DNA from: a virus
Direction: 5' to 3' (one strand)
Length of the DNA stretch: 48,321 bases
Virus record (IMG/VR): IMGVR_UViG_3300027881_000020
Span: 1 to 48,321 of that record
Below are positions 30,829 to 38,105 of this stretch, one piece after another. A program made the translations under genes and the position numbers. The notes below the pieces were generated by a model that was not told the DNA's origin, searched no databases, and was given only the letters and a program-made list of their open reading frames with translations. Every line of letters starts with the position of its first letter. Within the stretch, counting starts at the first letter, position 1.

Positions 30829-31260
30829 ATGAAAGGTAGAATAGGAAAGTTACTTGGTACGTGTTTATTGGCAACGACGGTTGCGGGATGTGCAACGGTC
30901 GGAGGTTATAGGTCAGACAGAGAGGATGAAATACCAGCATTCCCGAAACAGGAGGATGTTTTTGCTTTTAGAGTTTATAGCGACAAACCAGTTATTGGTG
31001 TAGAATTCGACAGAGATGGGGACAACAAGGGAGACATGATGTTTGAATATTACCTAGGGAATATGCAGATGTATCCTAACGGTGTAATTGGTATCAAGAA
31101 ATATTTGTATCGGTATGCTGAAGACGAAAATAGAAATGGAGTGTACGATGTGGAAGAGATTCAATATCCAGAAGGTAAAATACAGGACAAGATGCAGAAC
31201 AATGGATACAAACCAGCCGACCCACCAGGAGCCCGTCTGTGTGGTGAAATAGGAGACTAA
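30829..31260 (+). CDS. Predicted lipoprotein with Ca-binding-like loops (143 aa)
   Basis: It starts after GGGAGGTGAATCAC. A signal with lipobox (LLATTVAGC, Cys21) is followed by an acidic exported domain. Two Asp-rich loops (DRDGDNKGD and DENRNGVYD) resemble EF-hand or dockerin calcium loops. It would sit outside the cell membrane or in the virion envelope interface. In the late cassette it could be a spanin-like or surface-exclusion protein, which is inference. Confidence 0.6.
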   Translation: MKGRIGKLLGTCLLATTVAGCATVGGYRSDREDEIPAFPKQEDVFAFRVYSDKPVIGVEFDRDGDNKGDMMFEYYLGNMQMYPNGVIGIKKYLYRYAEDENRNGVYDVEEIQYPEGKIQDKMQNNGYKPADPPGARLCGEIGD

Positions 31261-32136
31261 ATGAAACTTAAAAAAGCCGTAAAGGACTTAAGTAGTGGAA
31301 AATTCAAATACAGAGACCTCGAAGAGTTGTGGGAGATGAATCACAACCAAGTCAGGGGAATGTTAGGTAACATACGAAATGAAGGATATAATGTCTTGCG
31401 TGAGAAAGCACCTGATGGTAGACTGATGTTCTACATACCAGAACTAGGGTTTGAAAGGGATGAATTTGATATTGATGAAAACATCTACACGAAATTCGGA
31501 ATTATCTCCGATAAGCATATCGGTTCTAAATATTGTGATAAGAAACTATTGGAAAGACTGTATGATGACTTTGGGAAAGAAGGATGTAAGTTCGTTCTTG
31601 ATGGTGGCGACATAACAGATGGGATACAAATGTATAAAGGACATATCAATGAAGTGGAAGTGTATCAATTTGATGATGAGGTTTCTTTGATTTCAGACAT
31701 CCATCCAGACAACCTAAAAACTTATATTATAACAGGCAACCACGATGATTCCTGGTATAAGCGAGTGGGTGCGGACATAATGAAATCTATCCACAAGGCA
31801 CGCCCAGACATCATTCCAGTTGGACGCACGACAGCACGACTGAAAGGCAACGATGGTGGTGAAATAGAACTCACTCATCCAAGCGGTGGGGTTGCCTATG
31901 CCCGTAGCTATAAAGCACAGAAGCAGATAGAGCAGATGGAAGATAGACCCGACTTATTGGTAAGAGGTCATTGTCACATAGCAGGTTTCTGGCCATACCT
32001 CGATACTTATGTCATAGAAGCAGGAACGACACAGACTCAGACACCATACCTAAAAGCCAAAGGATTGTATCCACAGTTAGGTGGATGGATGGTTGAACTT
32101 TACGAGGATAAGATAAAGACAGAGTGGGTAGAATAA
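31261..32136 (+). CDS. Second metallophosphoesterase with N-terminal DNA-binding-like domain (291 aa)
   Basis: Residues 1-60 (KKAVKDLSSGKFKYRDLEEL, NHNQVRGMLGNIRNEGYNV) look like a winged helix. The rest is a calcineurin-like enzyme: ISDKHIGSKY, GGDITDG, TGNHDDS, ELTHPSGG and RGHCH. It probably acts on nucleic acid. It differs strongly from the copy at 7378. The start abuts the lipoprotein stop; the stop overlaps the next start by one base (TAATG). Confidence 0.82.
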   Translation: MKLKKAVKDLSSGKFKYRDLEELWEMNHNQVRGMLGNIRNEGYNVLREKAPDGRLMFYIPELGFERDEFDIDENIYTKFGIISDKHIGSKYCDKKLLERLYDDFGKEGCKFVLDGGDITDGIQMYKGHINEVEVYQFDDEVSLISDIHPDNLKTYIITGNHDDSWYKRVGADIMKSIHKARPDIIPVGRTTARLKGNDGGEIELTHPSGGVAYARSYKAQKQIEQMEDRPDLLVRGHCHIAGFWPYLDTYVIEAGTTQTQTPYLKAKGLYPQLGGWMVELYEDKIKTEWVE

Positions 32137-32279
32137 TGCTGTATCGCAAGAGATACTGTGAGAGACATGACGAAAAAATCAACAAAGACGAATGCATCAG
32201 GTGTGGGGGTCATGGATGCTATTGGTGGGTACTATGCTGGGACGGAGGATGGCGACGACGAAGCATGGTCGGAGGATGA
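32136..32279 (+). CDS. Possible zinc-binding miniprotein (47 aa)
   Basis: The ATG overlaps the preceding stop (TAATG). The product has CERHDEK then DECIRCGGHGC and more Cys/Trp, as a compact zinc site. It occupies the same DNA as the beginning of the next listed frame, so at most one start is right. The Cys/His pattern is the reason for keeping it. Confidence 0.4.
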   Translation: MLYRKRYCERHDEKINKDECIRCGGHGCYWWVLCWDGGWRRRSMVGG

Positions 32280-32424
32280 CAGTACCTACAAACCTCTCAT
32301 AACCACGGTAGATGTCATAAGTTTAGAAGAGCATGAGATAAAGTATAAGGGAGAGAGTTGGGTCTCGAGACTCAAGAATTATACCTTATACCTTAAGAAT
32401 CTATGGAGAGGTAGGGGAGCATGA
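32167..32424 (+). CDS. Small acidic protein, start uncertain
   Basis: This frame is open from GTG 32158 or ATG 32167; ATG 32212, after GTGGGGGTC, is also possible and would reduce overlap with the zinc-like frame. The shared C-terminal part (TTVDVISLEEHEIKYKGESW and on to LKNLWRGRGA) looks like a real small protein. Function unknown. Its end overlaps the next start by four bases. Confidence 0.45.
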   Translation: MTKKSTKTNASGVGVMDAIGGYYAGTEDGDDEAWSEDDSTYKPLITTVDVISLEEHEIKYKGESWVSRLKNYTLYLKNLWRGRGA

Positions 32425-32870
32425 AATGTCCAACAACTGGTTCGATTGCAAGTGGATTGGGATTTAGAGAAAGAGTTTGCGATACGATAGATAGGTTTAA
32501 CTTTCCCGAAGACATTAAGGATGATGCCAAGAGGATTTCCTTTGACCTTCCACAGAAGCATACTGCCAAGAAGACAGCAGTAATATCACTATTCTTATCA
32601 TCTCAACTGAATGCGTTTGACTTCAGGAAGCGATTGGCTGAGACAATCAAGATATATAATGATGATGATTTCTTTGCGGTCGTGGAGAATGGACCGTCAA
32701 TTCGGATGTTCCTATCCAGAATAAAAAGGGATGCAACTGGTTTTGAATATGATTTCTCAATACTTGAGAGGATGCATAAGAAACTAGAGGACACTTCTAG
32801 CAACACCGAAAGTCAAAGCGGGTCCTTGCTTCTTAGCAGCCCAGATACCCAAAGCCAAGGCGGTAGCTAA
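32421..32870 (+). CDS. Helical protein, possibly cyclin-fold-like; tail overlaps terL (149 aa)
   Basis: It overlaps the preceding stop. The core (RERVCDTIDRFNFPEDIKDD, AKKTAVISLFLSSQLNAFDF) resembles one cyclin repeat of archaeal transcription factor B, with CPTTGS at the start. This likeness is weak. The last 24 residues are Ser/Gln-rich low complexity encoded opposite the terminase C-terminus; the genes converge and share 87 bases. It may act in viral transcription, or be unrelated. Confidence 0.5.
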   Translation: MKCPTTGSIASGLGFRERVCDTIDRFNFPEDIKDDAKRISFDLPQKHTAKKTAVISLFLSSQLNAFDFRKRLAETIKIYNDDDFFAVVENGPSIRMFLSRIKRDATGFEYDFSILERMHKKLEDTSSNTESQSGSLLLSSPDTQSQGGS

Positions 32871-33950
32871 ATCGTCGTGACCATACTTGGGATGTGATAT
32901 GCGTGTTATTGTATCTGCCTTTCTTTCTCCTTTCAACTCAACTAACTGTTTTTTCAGCTTGTCATTCTTACCCAGTATTATTTGCTCCGCCTCGATTAGC
33001 CTTTTTAAATTGAAGAACAGGTCTTGTTTCGTCTTGATGGAGAACCTGAATGCCTCATTAGGGAGCATTTCCAATATTATTCCCTCACCCATGCCTGTGG
33101 AATCGTAGACTATGTTCTTGAATCCCCATTCTTTGTGAAGCTCTTCTATTATCTTGACCTGTTGTGGGATGGTCCTTCCTATATAGGAATAGAATCGTGC
33201 GACTGAGAATGGTGTGGTATCAATCATCTTGTTGAACTTCGGTCTATATTCTATTACACATGCAGCAGCCTCATCCTTCCCCACAGTGGCAGGGTCATAT
33301 CCCAAGAAGTATTCATAGATGGGTTCAGGTCTAGTTCTATAATTATCCTTTAGCATGCACTTATCGACATCTGCTGGTCGGAAGAGCAAGTCAGCAGTAT
33401 CTATGAACGCACCGAGATATTCCTCTCTCCACTCTATCTCACTCATGGAGTCTCTCGCTATCTCTATCTCTTCCTTGCTTGCAAGCGGGTTTGCCTCTGT
33501 GACGAAATGGTGCTTGGCGAACTTGTATTTGGAGTCATGGAAGTATTTGAAGAACATGTTGTTGCATCCATTGGGTGTTCCGATGACCATTAATATCCCA
33601 TCGGTGGTGACAAGCATCGGACGGATGACAGCATAGACCTCATCCTCGATATGTCCACCCTCATCTATGATGACAAGATTTGCGGTGAATCCTCTAAGGT
33701 TGTCACCACTTCCAGCAGCAGGTAGGCTATATATAGCAGAGTCATTATCGAACTCTATGACAGTCTGTGTCTCTCTTATGATGGTATCCCTAAGTCTAAG
33801 GTCTTTCTTCTCAAAGGAGGATTTCGTTAAAAGGCTCTTCATTCTTCTAAATAGGATGTTGCTTGCTCTCTGCGTTGGGCTAATAATAAGTACAGTTACG
33901 CCATCATGCATCACAGCATACCATAAGCCCTTAATAGCAGCCATCTCGGT
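32784..33950 (-). CDS. terL: Large terminase subunit, C-terminal part (Walker B to nuclease)
   Basis: Read from ACC-GAG at 33950, this frame gives TEMAAIKGLWYAVM and on through the ATPase (LIISPTQRAS, Walker B LVIIDEGG, coupling motif MLVTTDGILMVIGTPNG) and an RNase-H-like nuclease (YFLGYDPATVGKDEA, VYDSTGMGEG, HDDLATALALG). It packages DNA into the head. The Walker A lysine is missing here and lies on the segment at 34034-34153, across an 83-nt insertion. An ATG at 33944 could start a version without Walker A, unlikely to work alone. It lies far from the portal on the other strand. Confidence 0.88.
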   Translation of the reverse strand, partial: TEMAAIKGLWYAVMHDGVTVLIISPTQRASNILFRRMKSLLTKSSFEKKDLRLRDTIIRETQTVIEFDNDSAIYSLPAAGSGDNLRGFTANLVIIDEGGHIEDEVYAVIRPMLVTTDGILMVIGTPNGCNNMFFKYFHDSKYKFAKHHFVTEANPLASKEEIEIARDSMSEIEWREEYLGAFIDTADLLFRPADVDKCMLKDNYRTRPEPIYEYFLGYDPATVGKDEAAACVIEYRPKFNKMIDTTPFSVARFYSYIGRTIPQQVKIIEELHKEWGFKNIVYDSTGMGEGIILEMLPNEAFRFSIKTKQDLFFNLKRLIEAEQIILGKNDKLKKQLVELKGERKADTITRISHPKYGHDDLATALALGIWAAKKQGPALTFGVARSVL

Positions 33951-34033
33951 TTTAGGTACCTCGGCCCTGTCCTTCTATACAAGTGGGGGATAGTACCAAC
34001 CACTTATAGTAAGAACTATCGGACAATGCAGAC
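33951..34033 (-). other. 83-nt hairpin-forming insertion in the terL Walker A codons
   Basis: Removing these 83 bases joins GGT AAG to ACC GAG and rebuilds GRQVGKTE; the exact ends can slide by up to three bases (flanks GGTAAG and AAAACC). The length is 2 modulo 3 and the exon frame hits TAG five codons in, so unremoved it breaks the gene. It folds: GTCC/GGAC, CTATA/TATAG and AGTGG/CCACT stack in one stem with a 13-base loop. Intron, translational bypass element or inactivating insertion are possible; I could not draw a canonical bulge-helix-bulge. Confidence 0.75.
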
Positions 34034-34153
34034 CTTACCCACCTGACGACCGCAAGCCATGATTTGCCTTTTGTGCATATCATTTAATGGTGCTTTCTGA
34101 TAATCGAATGCTTTCCAGTTCAATGCTACATCTGCGAATTCTGTTGGATTCAT
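34034..34153 (-). CDS. terL: Large terminase subunit, N-terminal part with Walker A
   Basis: The 40 codons read MNPTEFADVALNWKAFDYQK and APLNDMHKRQIMACGRQVGK: an adenine-binding Gln-type start and the Walker A of large terminases up to its lysine. The frame then meets TAG inside the insertion. The ATG overlaps the stop of the upstream gene by ATGA and is preceded by AAAGGAG and AAAAGGA, so it is a genuine start. Joined to the downstream part the protein has about 428 residues, a usual terminase length. Confidence 0.85.
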
Positions 34154-34329
34154 TTCCTTTTCTCTATCTCCTTTCTAATGAGTTCTCTTGAATCAGCCTT
34201 GACTCCTTCCAAACTCTTTGGTGATGTCCTGAGTATTATTGCCATCGCTTGGTCTTCTGTGAATACTTGAGTTTCCATCAATGCGGTATAGAATGCTCCA
34301 AACCATTCAGCTAAATCTTTGGGGTCCAT
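34150..34329 (-). CDS. Small helical protein upstream of terL (59 aa)
   Basis: I chose the ATG at 34329, which overlaps the preceding stop (TAATG) and follows GAGGG; an ATG at 34335 adds two residues. The product (DPKDLAEWFGAFYTALMETQ) is helical. Its coupling to terL suggests a packaging partner, but it is too short for a normal small terminase subunit. Confidence 0.6.
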   Translation of the reverse strand: MDPKDLAEWFGAFYTALMETQVFTEDQAMAIILRTSPKSLEGVKADSRELIRKEIEKRK

Positions 34330-34502
34330 TACCATCCCTCTCTAACTATGTTATCACTTCTCGGACCCTTAATGGTAAAGGGTTTGTTGCACCTTCTACA
34401 TAATGTTCTCTTCTCATATATCTCCCACTTGAAGTTTAATTTGTAATGGATATAATTCTGGACATTCTTACACTTAGGACATTGGACTATGAGCTTTAGC
34501 AT
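34329..34502 (-). CDS. Zinc-ribbon protein (57 aa)
   Basis: I chose ATG 34502, six bases after GTAGGAGG; the frame is open further upstream to 34553. The product has CPKCKN and CRRCNKPF, a four-Cys ribbon with a basic loop between, and resembles transcription-factor-type ribbons. It is co-transcribed with terL. Confidence 0.6.
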   Translation of the reverse strand: MLKLIVQCPKCKNVQNYIHYKLNFKWEIYEKRTLCRRCNKPFTIKGPRSDNIVREGW

Positions 34503-34625
34503 ATGCAATCCTCCTACATGGTAGACATAGATGAGACCAGTATTCTCCCGCATTTAAGTCATTGCGAATTATGAATGGTTGAAAAGAAGTTCTACATCTC
34601 TTACATTTTTTTAATCTTCTTCCAT

Positions 34626-35651
34626 TCACTGAACTAATAAATCTATACATTTTATTGCCTTCTCTGCTCCCTTATCCCAAGTCCATTCCTCAATGTTTGG
34701 GTACTTCTTGATTTCATATCTTTCAATATACATGCTTCTAAGTGCAGCTTTAAGGTCTACCAAGTATGGTCGCTTCCAATTACCATTGTCCCATGGGCTA
34801 AACTTGGCGGGTACGAAATTGCTTTCCAACTTCCATACCCTATCACCATTGAGGTAATCAACCTGACCACCCCATGAGTTGTGTATTATCGGCAACCCAC
34901 AAGCCATTGCCTCAAGCGTTCCCATATCAAAGCCTTCACCAGCACTTGGGCAAACATAACAGTCTGCGGTATTGAATATCTGAACCATCTCTTCTTCCGT
35001 GTAGAAATCGGTGTCAACGACAGTTCCTCTACCTTCGAGTTCCTTTGATGCATCACCATAGCTTGTATTGATTTTCAAATGAAGCAAGACCTTCGCATCT
35101 TTAATCTCGTCCTTGAACTCTTCCCTATAAGCTCTCACTAAAAGGTCTGCACCCTTTCTGTCACCTTCACCAGTATATCCGCCATTGAATAGGAACTTGA
35201 AGTATGGTTTGGAATCTCTATGTTGCATTGTATATATTGGAGTATAACCATGCGGAACTATATGTATCTTTTCGGAAATCACATTATTCGCCAACAAGTT
35301 ATCCCGAACATGTTTGCTTGGGACCCAGATTTGTGCGATTCTATCCAGATTCATGTCACGAACTGCACTTTCTGGGAACCTCGTTGACTCAAGCACAAAA
35401 TTGGCTATAATATGGTGTTCCCCGTTGAATCTGAAGGGGTTATCGAAGTAGACTCGCCCGAATACTACGTCCTGCTTGCGCAGTTTGGGCATACCCCCCA
35501 ACAATAGGGTATAAATCCTATCAGGAAGATAGCCTCTCTGAACAAAATCAACACATTTAACAGATGTCTTCTTTGACATGGCGAAAGCTAACTCTCGGAC
35601 TGCCTTCGAGTAACCACTAAATCCCCTGACATTATCTATCGTATAGAACAT
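34626..35651 (-). CDS. GT4-family glycosyltransferase (341 aa)
   Basis: It has the GT-B pattern: an N-terminal acceptor domain (RGFSGYSKAVRELAFAMSKK), then FLFNGGYTGEGDRKGADLLV, VCPSAGEGFDMGTLEAMACG and PIIHNSWGGQVDY, where the EGFxxxxLEAMA motif binds the sugar nucleotide. It would move a sugar from a nucleotide donor to a glycan in the cytoplasm. It is the last gene of the glycan island, read just before the terL group; a 123-base gap without a clear gene separates the two. Confidence 0.85.
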   Translation of the reverse strand: MFYTIDNVRGFSGYSKAVRELAFAMSKKTSVKCVDFVQRGYLPDRIYTLLLGGMPKLRKQDVVFGRVYFDNPFRFNGEHHIIANFVLESTRFPESAVRDMNLDRIAQIWVPSKHVRDNLLANNVISEKIHIVPHGYTPIYTMQHRDSKPYFKFLFNGGYTGEGDRKGADLLVRAYREEFKDEIKDAKVLLHLKINTSYGDASKELEGRGTVVDTDFYTEEEMVQIFNTADCYVCPSAGEGFDMGTLEAMACGLPIIHNSWGGQVDYLNGDRVWKLESNFVPAKFSPWDNGNWKRPYLVDLKAALRSMYIERYEIKKYPNIEEWTWDKGAEKAIKCIDLLVQ

Positions 35652-35846
35652 TCATCCCACATAGCTCATGTCTTTCTTCCCTGGATAATATTTGTCATTG
35701 ATAACCCAAAGATTCTGTTGCAATACATCGGCAATTAGGGCGGTCGCTGTTTCGACAGCCAAATCTCCTATATCTATTTCATAGACTTCTATTTCTTCTT
35801 TCTTGAATCTCCATTTGAGTCTTATAGTCCCTTGTGCATTAGTCAT
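35652..35846 (-). CDS. Small alpha/beta protein (64 aa)
   Basis: I chose ATG 35846, which overlaps the previous stop by ATGA, over ATG 35861. The product begins MTNAQGTIRLKWRFKKEEIE and ends in a Tyr/Lys tail. It is coupled on both sides (its stop touches the GT4 start). Function unknown. Confidence 0.5.
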   Translation of the reverse strand: MTNAQGTIRLKWRFKKEEIEVYEIDIGDLAVETATALIADVLQQNLWVINDKYYPGKKDMSYVG

Positions 35847-36085
35847 TTTGTTTTCCACCATCCTTCATCATAATCCCCTTTATACGCCCTAAGTGCGCTT
35901 CCCATCCTATTAGCTAAAACACCAGCTTCTCTCGTTCTTAATTTTATTTGTTCTTTAAGCCAATCGTTTTCAATATCATCTGCTGTTCTATGAATATCTC
36001 GCAATACCTCACATATAGTCCAACGGGGATTTATTATCGTCATGTCTATTTTGTCCGATTCTTCTTTTGATACTGGTCTGACCAT
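35843..36085 (-). CDS. Conserved small helical protein (80 aa)
   Basis: ATG 36085 follows AGGAGG at a good distance but overlaps the glycosyltransferase by 40 bases; ATG 36043, just past that gene's stop, is the alternative. The core (INPRWTICEVLRDIHRTADD then LRTREAGVLANRMGSALRA) is helical. No function known. Confidence 0.55.
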   Translation of the reverse strand: MVRPVSKEESDKIDMTIINPRWTICEVLRDIHRTADDIENDWLKEQIKLRTREAGVLANRMGSALRAYKGDYDEGWWKTK

Positions 36086-36843
36086 TCTTTCATCCTCCTT
36101 TTGAATTTCGTGATATTCTTAGTTCGCATGTCCTTTGTCTCATCCCGTGTTCCACCAACGGGAGCCATCACATGCCAACAAACCGCATCGGGCACAATGA
36201 AAAGCTGGTGTCCCATGATTTTCATTCGATGCACGAAATCAGTCTCTTCCCTATATCCTGTCTTCCCATAGCATTCGGCACAGCGAATCTTCTTGCCAAT
36301 CTCGTTGCGAAATATGAATGAACTCCTTATGTCATCAGATTCAATGGGTATATCGGTGTTATAAAAATAACATTGGTCTGCCTCACCATCCAAATCAAAG
36401 AACTCTGTGATGGCATTCATCTTCTCGGGAGGTTCCCTATATATCTTCTCGTTTGATAGGACTGGAACCAATCCACCAACCGCAGCAATACTATCGGTTA
36501 GGTTTATCAAATCATATAGTTTTTCCAGATAATCGGGTTCGCAGATGCTATCGTCATCAATCCTACAACCGAACTCGCAGTCGCACATGTCCATGGCAGC
36601 GTTCCTTAAGACACCAGTATCCCTCGTATCGGGCATGTGCTTGTATATGATGCGATGCCCTTCCCAGTTGATGCGGGTCAAAAGCGAACTGCATAGATGG
36701 TCATTGGAGATGGGATTGGTGGAGTTGTCCACCAGGAACAAATCCCATTCCTTTTTGGTTTGCCTTAGAAGCGAGGTGAGTAATGCTGCTAAGTATGATT
36801 GCCTATCCCTTGTTATTATCTGAATTCCTATCCTTTTAAACAT
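36046..36843 (-). CDS. GT2-family glycosyltransferase (265 aa)
   Basis: A GT-A fold enzyme: start RIGIQIITRDRQSYLAALLT, then DLFLVDNSTNP, RNAAMDMCDCEFGCRIDDDS with the metal-binding DDD, and a C-terminal ETDFVHRMKIMGHQLFIVP, the catalytic ED-like region. It transfers sugars from UDP- or GDP-donors. It overlaps the radical SAM gene upstream by 16 bases. Confidence 0.82.
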   Translation of the reverse strand: MFKRIGIQIITRDRQSYLAALLTSLLRQTKKEWDLFLVDNSTNPISNDHLCSSLLTRINWEGHRIIYKHMPDTRDTGVLRNAAMDMCDCEFGCRIDDDSICEPDYLEKLYDLINLTDSIAAVGGLVPVLSNEKIYREPPEKMNAITEFFDLDGEADQCYFYNTDIPIESDDIRSSFIFRNEIGKKIRCAECYGKTGYREETDFVHRMKIMGHQLFIVPDAVCWHVMAPVGGTRDETKDMRTKNITKFKRRMKEWSDQYQKKNRTK

Positions 36844-38105
36844 TCTATCTCATCCCTCAAGCGTACAATATTTTCGGCAGTCAGTTCATCCGTCCTCACA
36901 GGACTCACATACTTTCCAGGCTTTCCCTTATAGAAATGACTTCCCTTTGAGAAATCATCCCTGTTAAAATAAAGGCCATTGTATTTAAATAAGTATTCCT
37001 TGAACTTAGTGGATTTCACTGCATCGTCATATATTTGCGAACCAGGATAAGGATTCATTATCGTTATATCGAAATCATCGGGATTTACTCTCTCAATCCA
37101 ATCCTTTGTCAAATTGACATCTCCTTCAGTCTCACCAGGAAGTCCTATTATGAGGAATGATTTATGTCGGAATCCAGCTTTCATTATCATCTTGGCTGCC
37201 TTCATGTTGATGTCATAAGTGGTGTGCTTGTTAATAGCCTCCAGCATCCTATCGGAACCAGACTCCGCACCACTACACACCTCGACGAATCCACACTTCT
37301 CCAGATAGTCCAATGTCTCTGGATGTTTTACAATCAAATCGTTCCGCACGAATCCCCGATGGATATAGCCTCTATTCTTAAGGAGTTGTGCGAATTCCTT
37401 CAACCTTGGTGGGTTTATGTTAATCTCATCATCGAACCACATGAATGCATTATAACCAAAAGTGTCGTTAAGATAATCCATCTCTCTCACGACATCCGCA
37501 GGTTCCCGTTGCCTTGAAATCCTATACATTTCTATATCCCTTCCACAACAGAATCGGCAGTTAAATGGACAGCCTCTTTGTGTCATTATGTTTGTTGCCC
37601 CTCTTCCATTTATCTCATACTTATAAGATGACATATTGTAATGCATCCTATCAGGTATTGGTAATTCATTCACATCTATAATCGGCATCTTGACCCATTT
37701 CTCAGTATATATGTCTTTAAATAATTCGCCTTCTCCTTCGACGATGACATCAAACTTCTCCAATCGCTTTGTGTTTATATCGGTTATTCCTCTTCTTCGT
37801 AGAGCCGATATTGCTGTCGCATGAGGTCCACCGATTATGGTCCTAATACCATATCTCTTAAGAATCTTGTTCATCTCGTAAATATAGTAGAACTGTGCTG
37901 TCGTTCCAGTAAACATGACCGTATCATAATCAGGATGAAGGTCCCATATTATACACTCTATCTTGGTTTTCCAGTTGGGAATCCCAGACAAATCAACGAC
38001 TTCAGAGTTTTCCCATGTACTTGCAAGATAGAGTGGTGCGAGGGTGGGGAACACCCTCTCATTCATCAGAAACGGACTTGGCGGATTTATTATATAATTG
38101 GTCAT
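36828..38105 (-). CDS. B12-binding-type radical SAM enzyme (425 aa)
   Basis: The start follows GAGGGAGATGT. The N-terminal part (NPPSPFLMNERVFPTLAPLY, then FTGTTAQFYYIYEMNKILK and GGPHATA) is a cobalamin-binding-like domain. The middle has the iron-sulfur motif CPFNCRFC and a radical SAM barrel (FDDEINI, GAESGSDRMLEAINK, IGLPGETEGD). Such enzymes methylate or rearrange unactivated carbons. Between glycan genes it may modify a sugar or lipid; the substrate cannot be told. It is rare in viruses. Confidence 0.82.
   Translation of the reverse strand: MTNYIINPPSPFLMNERVFPTLAPLYLASTWENSEVVDLSGIPNWKTKIECIIWDLHPDYDTVMFTGTTAQFYYIYEMNKILKRYGIRTIIGGPHATAISALRRRGITDINTKRLEKFDVIVEGEGELFKDIYTEKWVKMPIIDVNELPIPDRMHYNMSSYKYEINGRGATNIMTQRGCPFNCRFCCGRDIEMYRISRQREPADVVREMDYLNDTFGYNAFMWFDDEININPPRLKEFAQLLKNRGYIHRGFVRNDLIVKHPETLDYLEKCGFVEVCSGAESGSDRMLEAINKHTTYDINMKAAKMIMKAGFRHKSFLIIGLPGETEGDVNLTKDWIERVNPDDFDITIMNPYPGSQIYDDAVKSTKFKEYLFKYNGLYFNRDDFSKGSHFYKGKPGKYVSPVRTDELTAENIVRLRDEIECLKG

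Noticed and set aside
32784-33944. Start of TerL at ATG 33944 as a complete gene
   Set aside because: This would lack the Walker A motif essential for packaging; the matching N-terminal part lies just upstream across the insertion.
33940-34045. Canonical archaeal bulge-helix-bulge at the terL insertion
   Set aside because: I tried all four possible junction registers. Only short GGT/ACC and AGGT/ACCT pairings appear and no standard 3-4-3 motif could be drawn, so I report the insertion without naming it a BHB intron.
34503-34625. Promoter for the terL operon in the gap upstream on the minus strand
   Set aside because: A-rich runs are present but no clear BRE/TATA at a sensible distance and no copy of the late promoter core; evidence is too weak to list.
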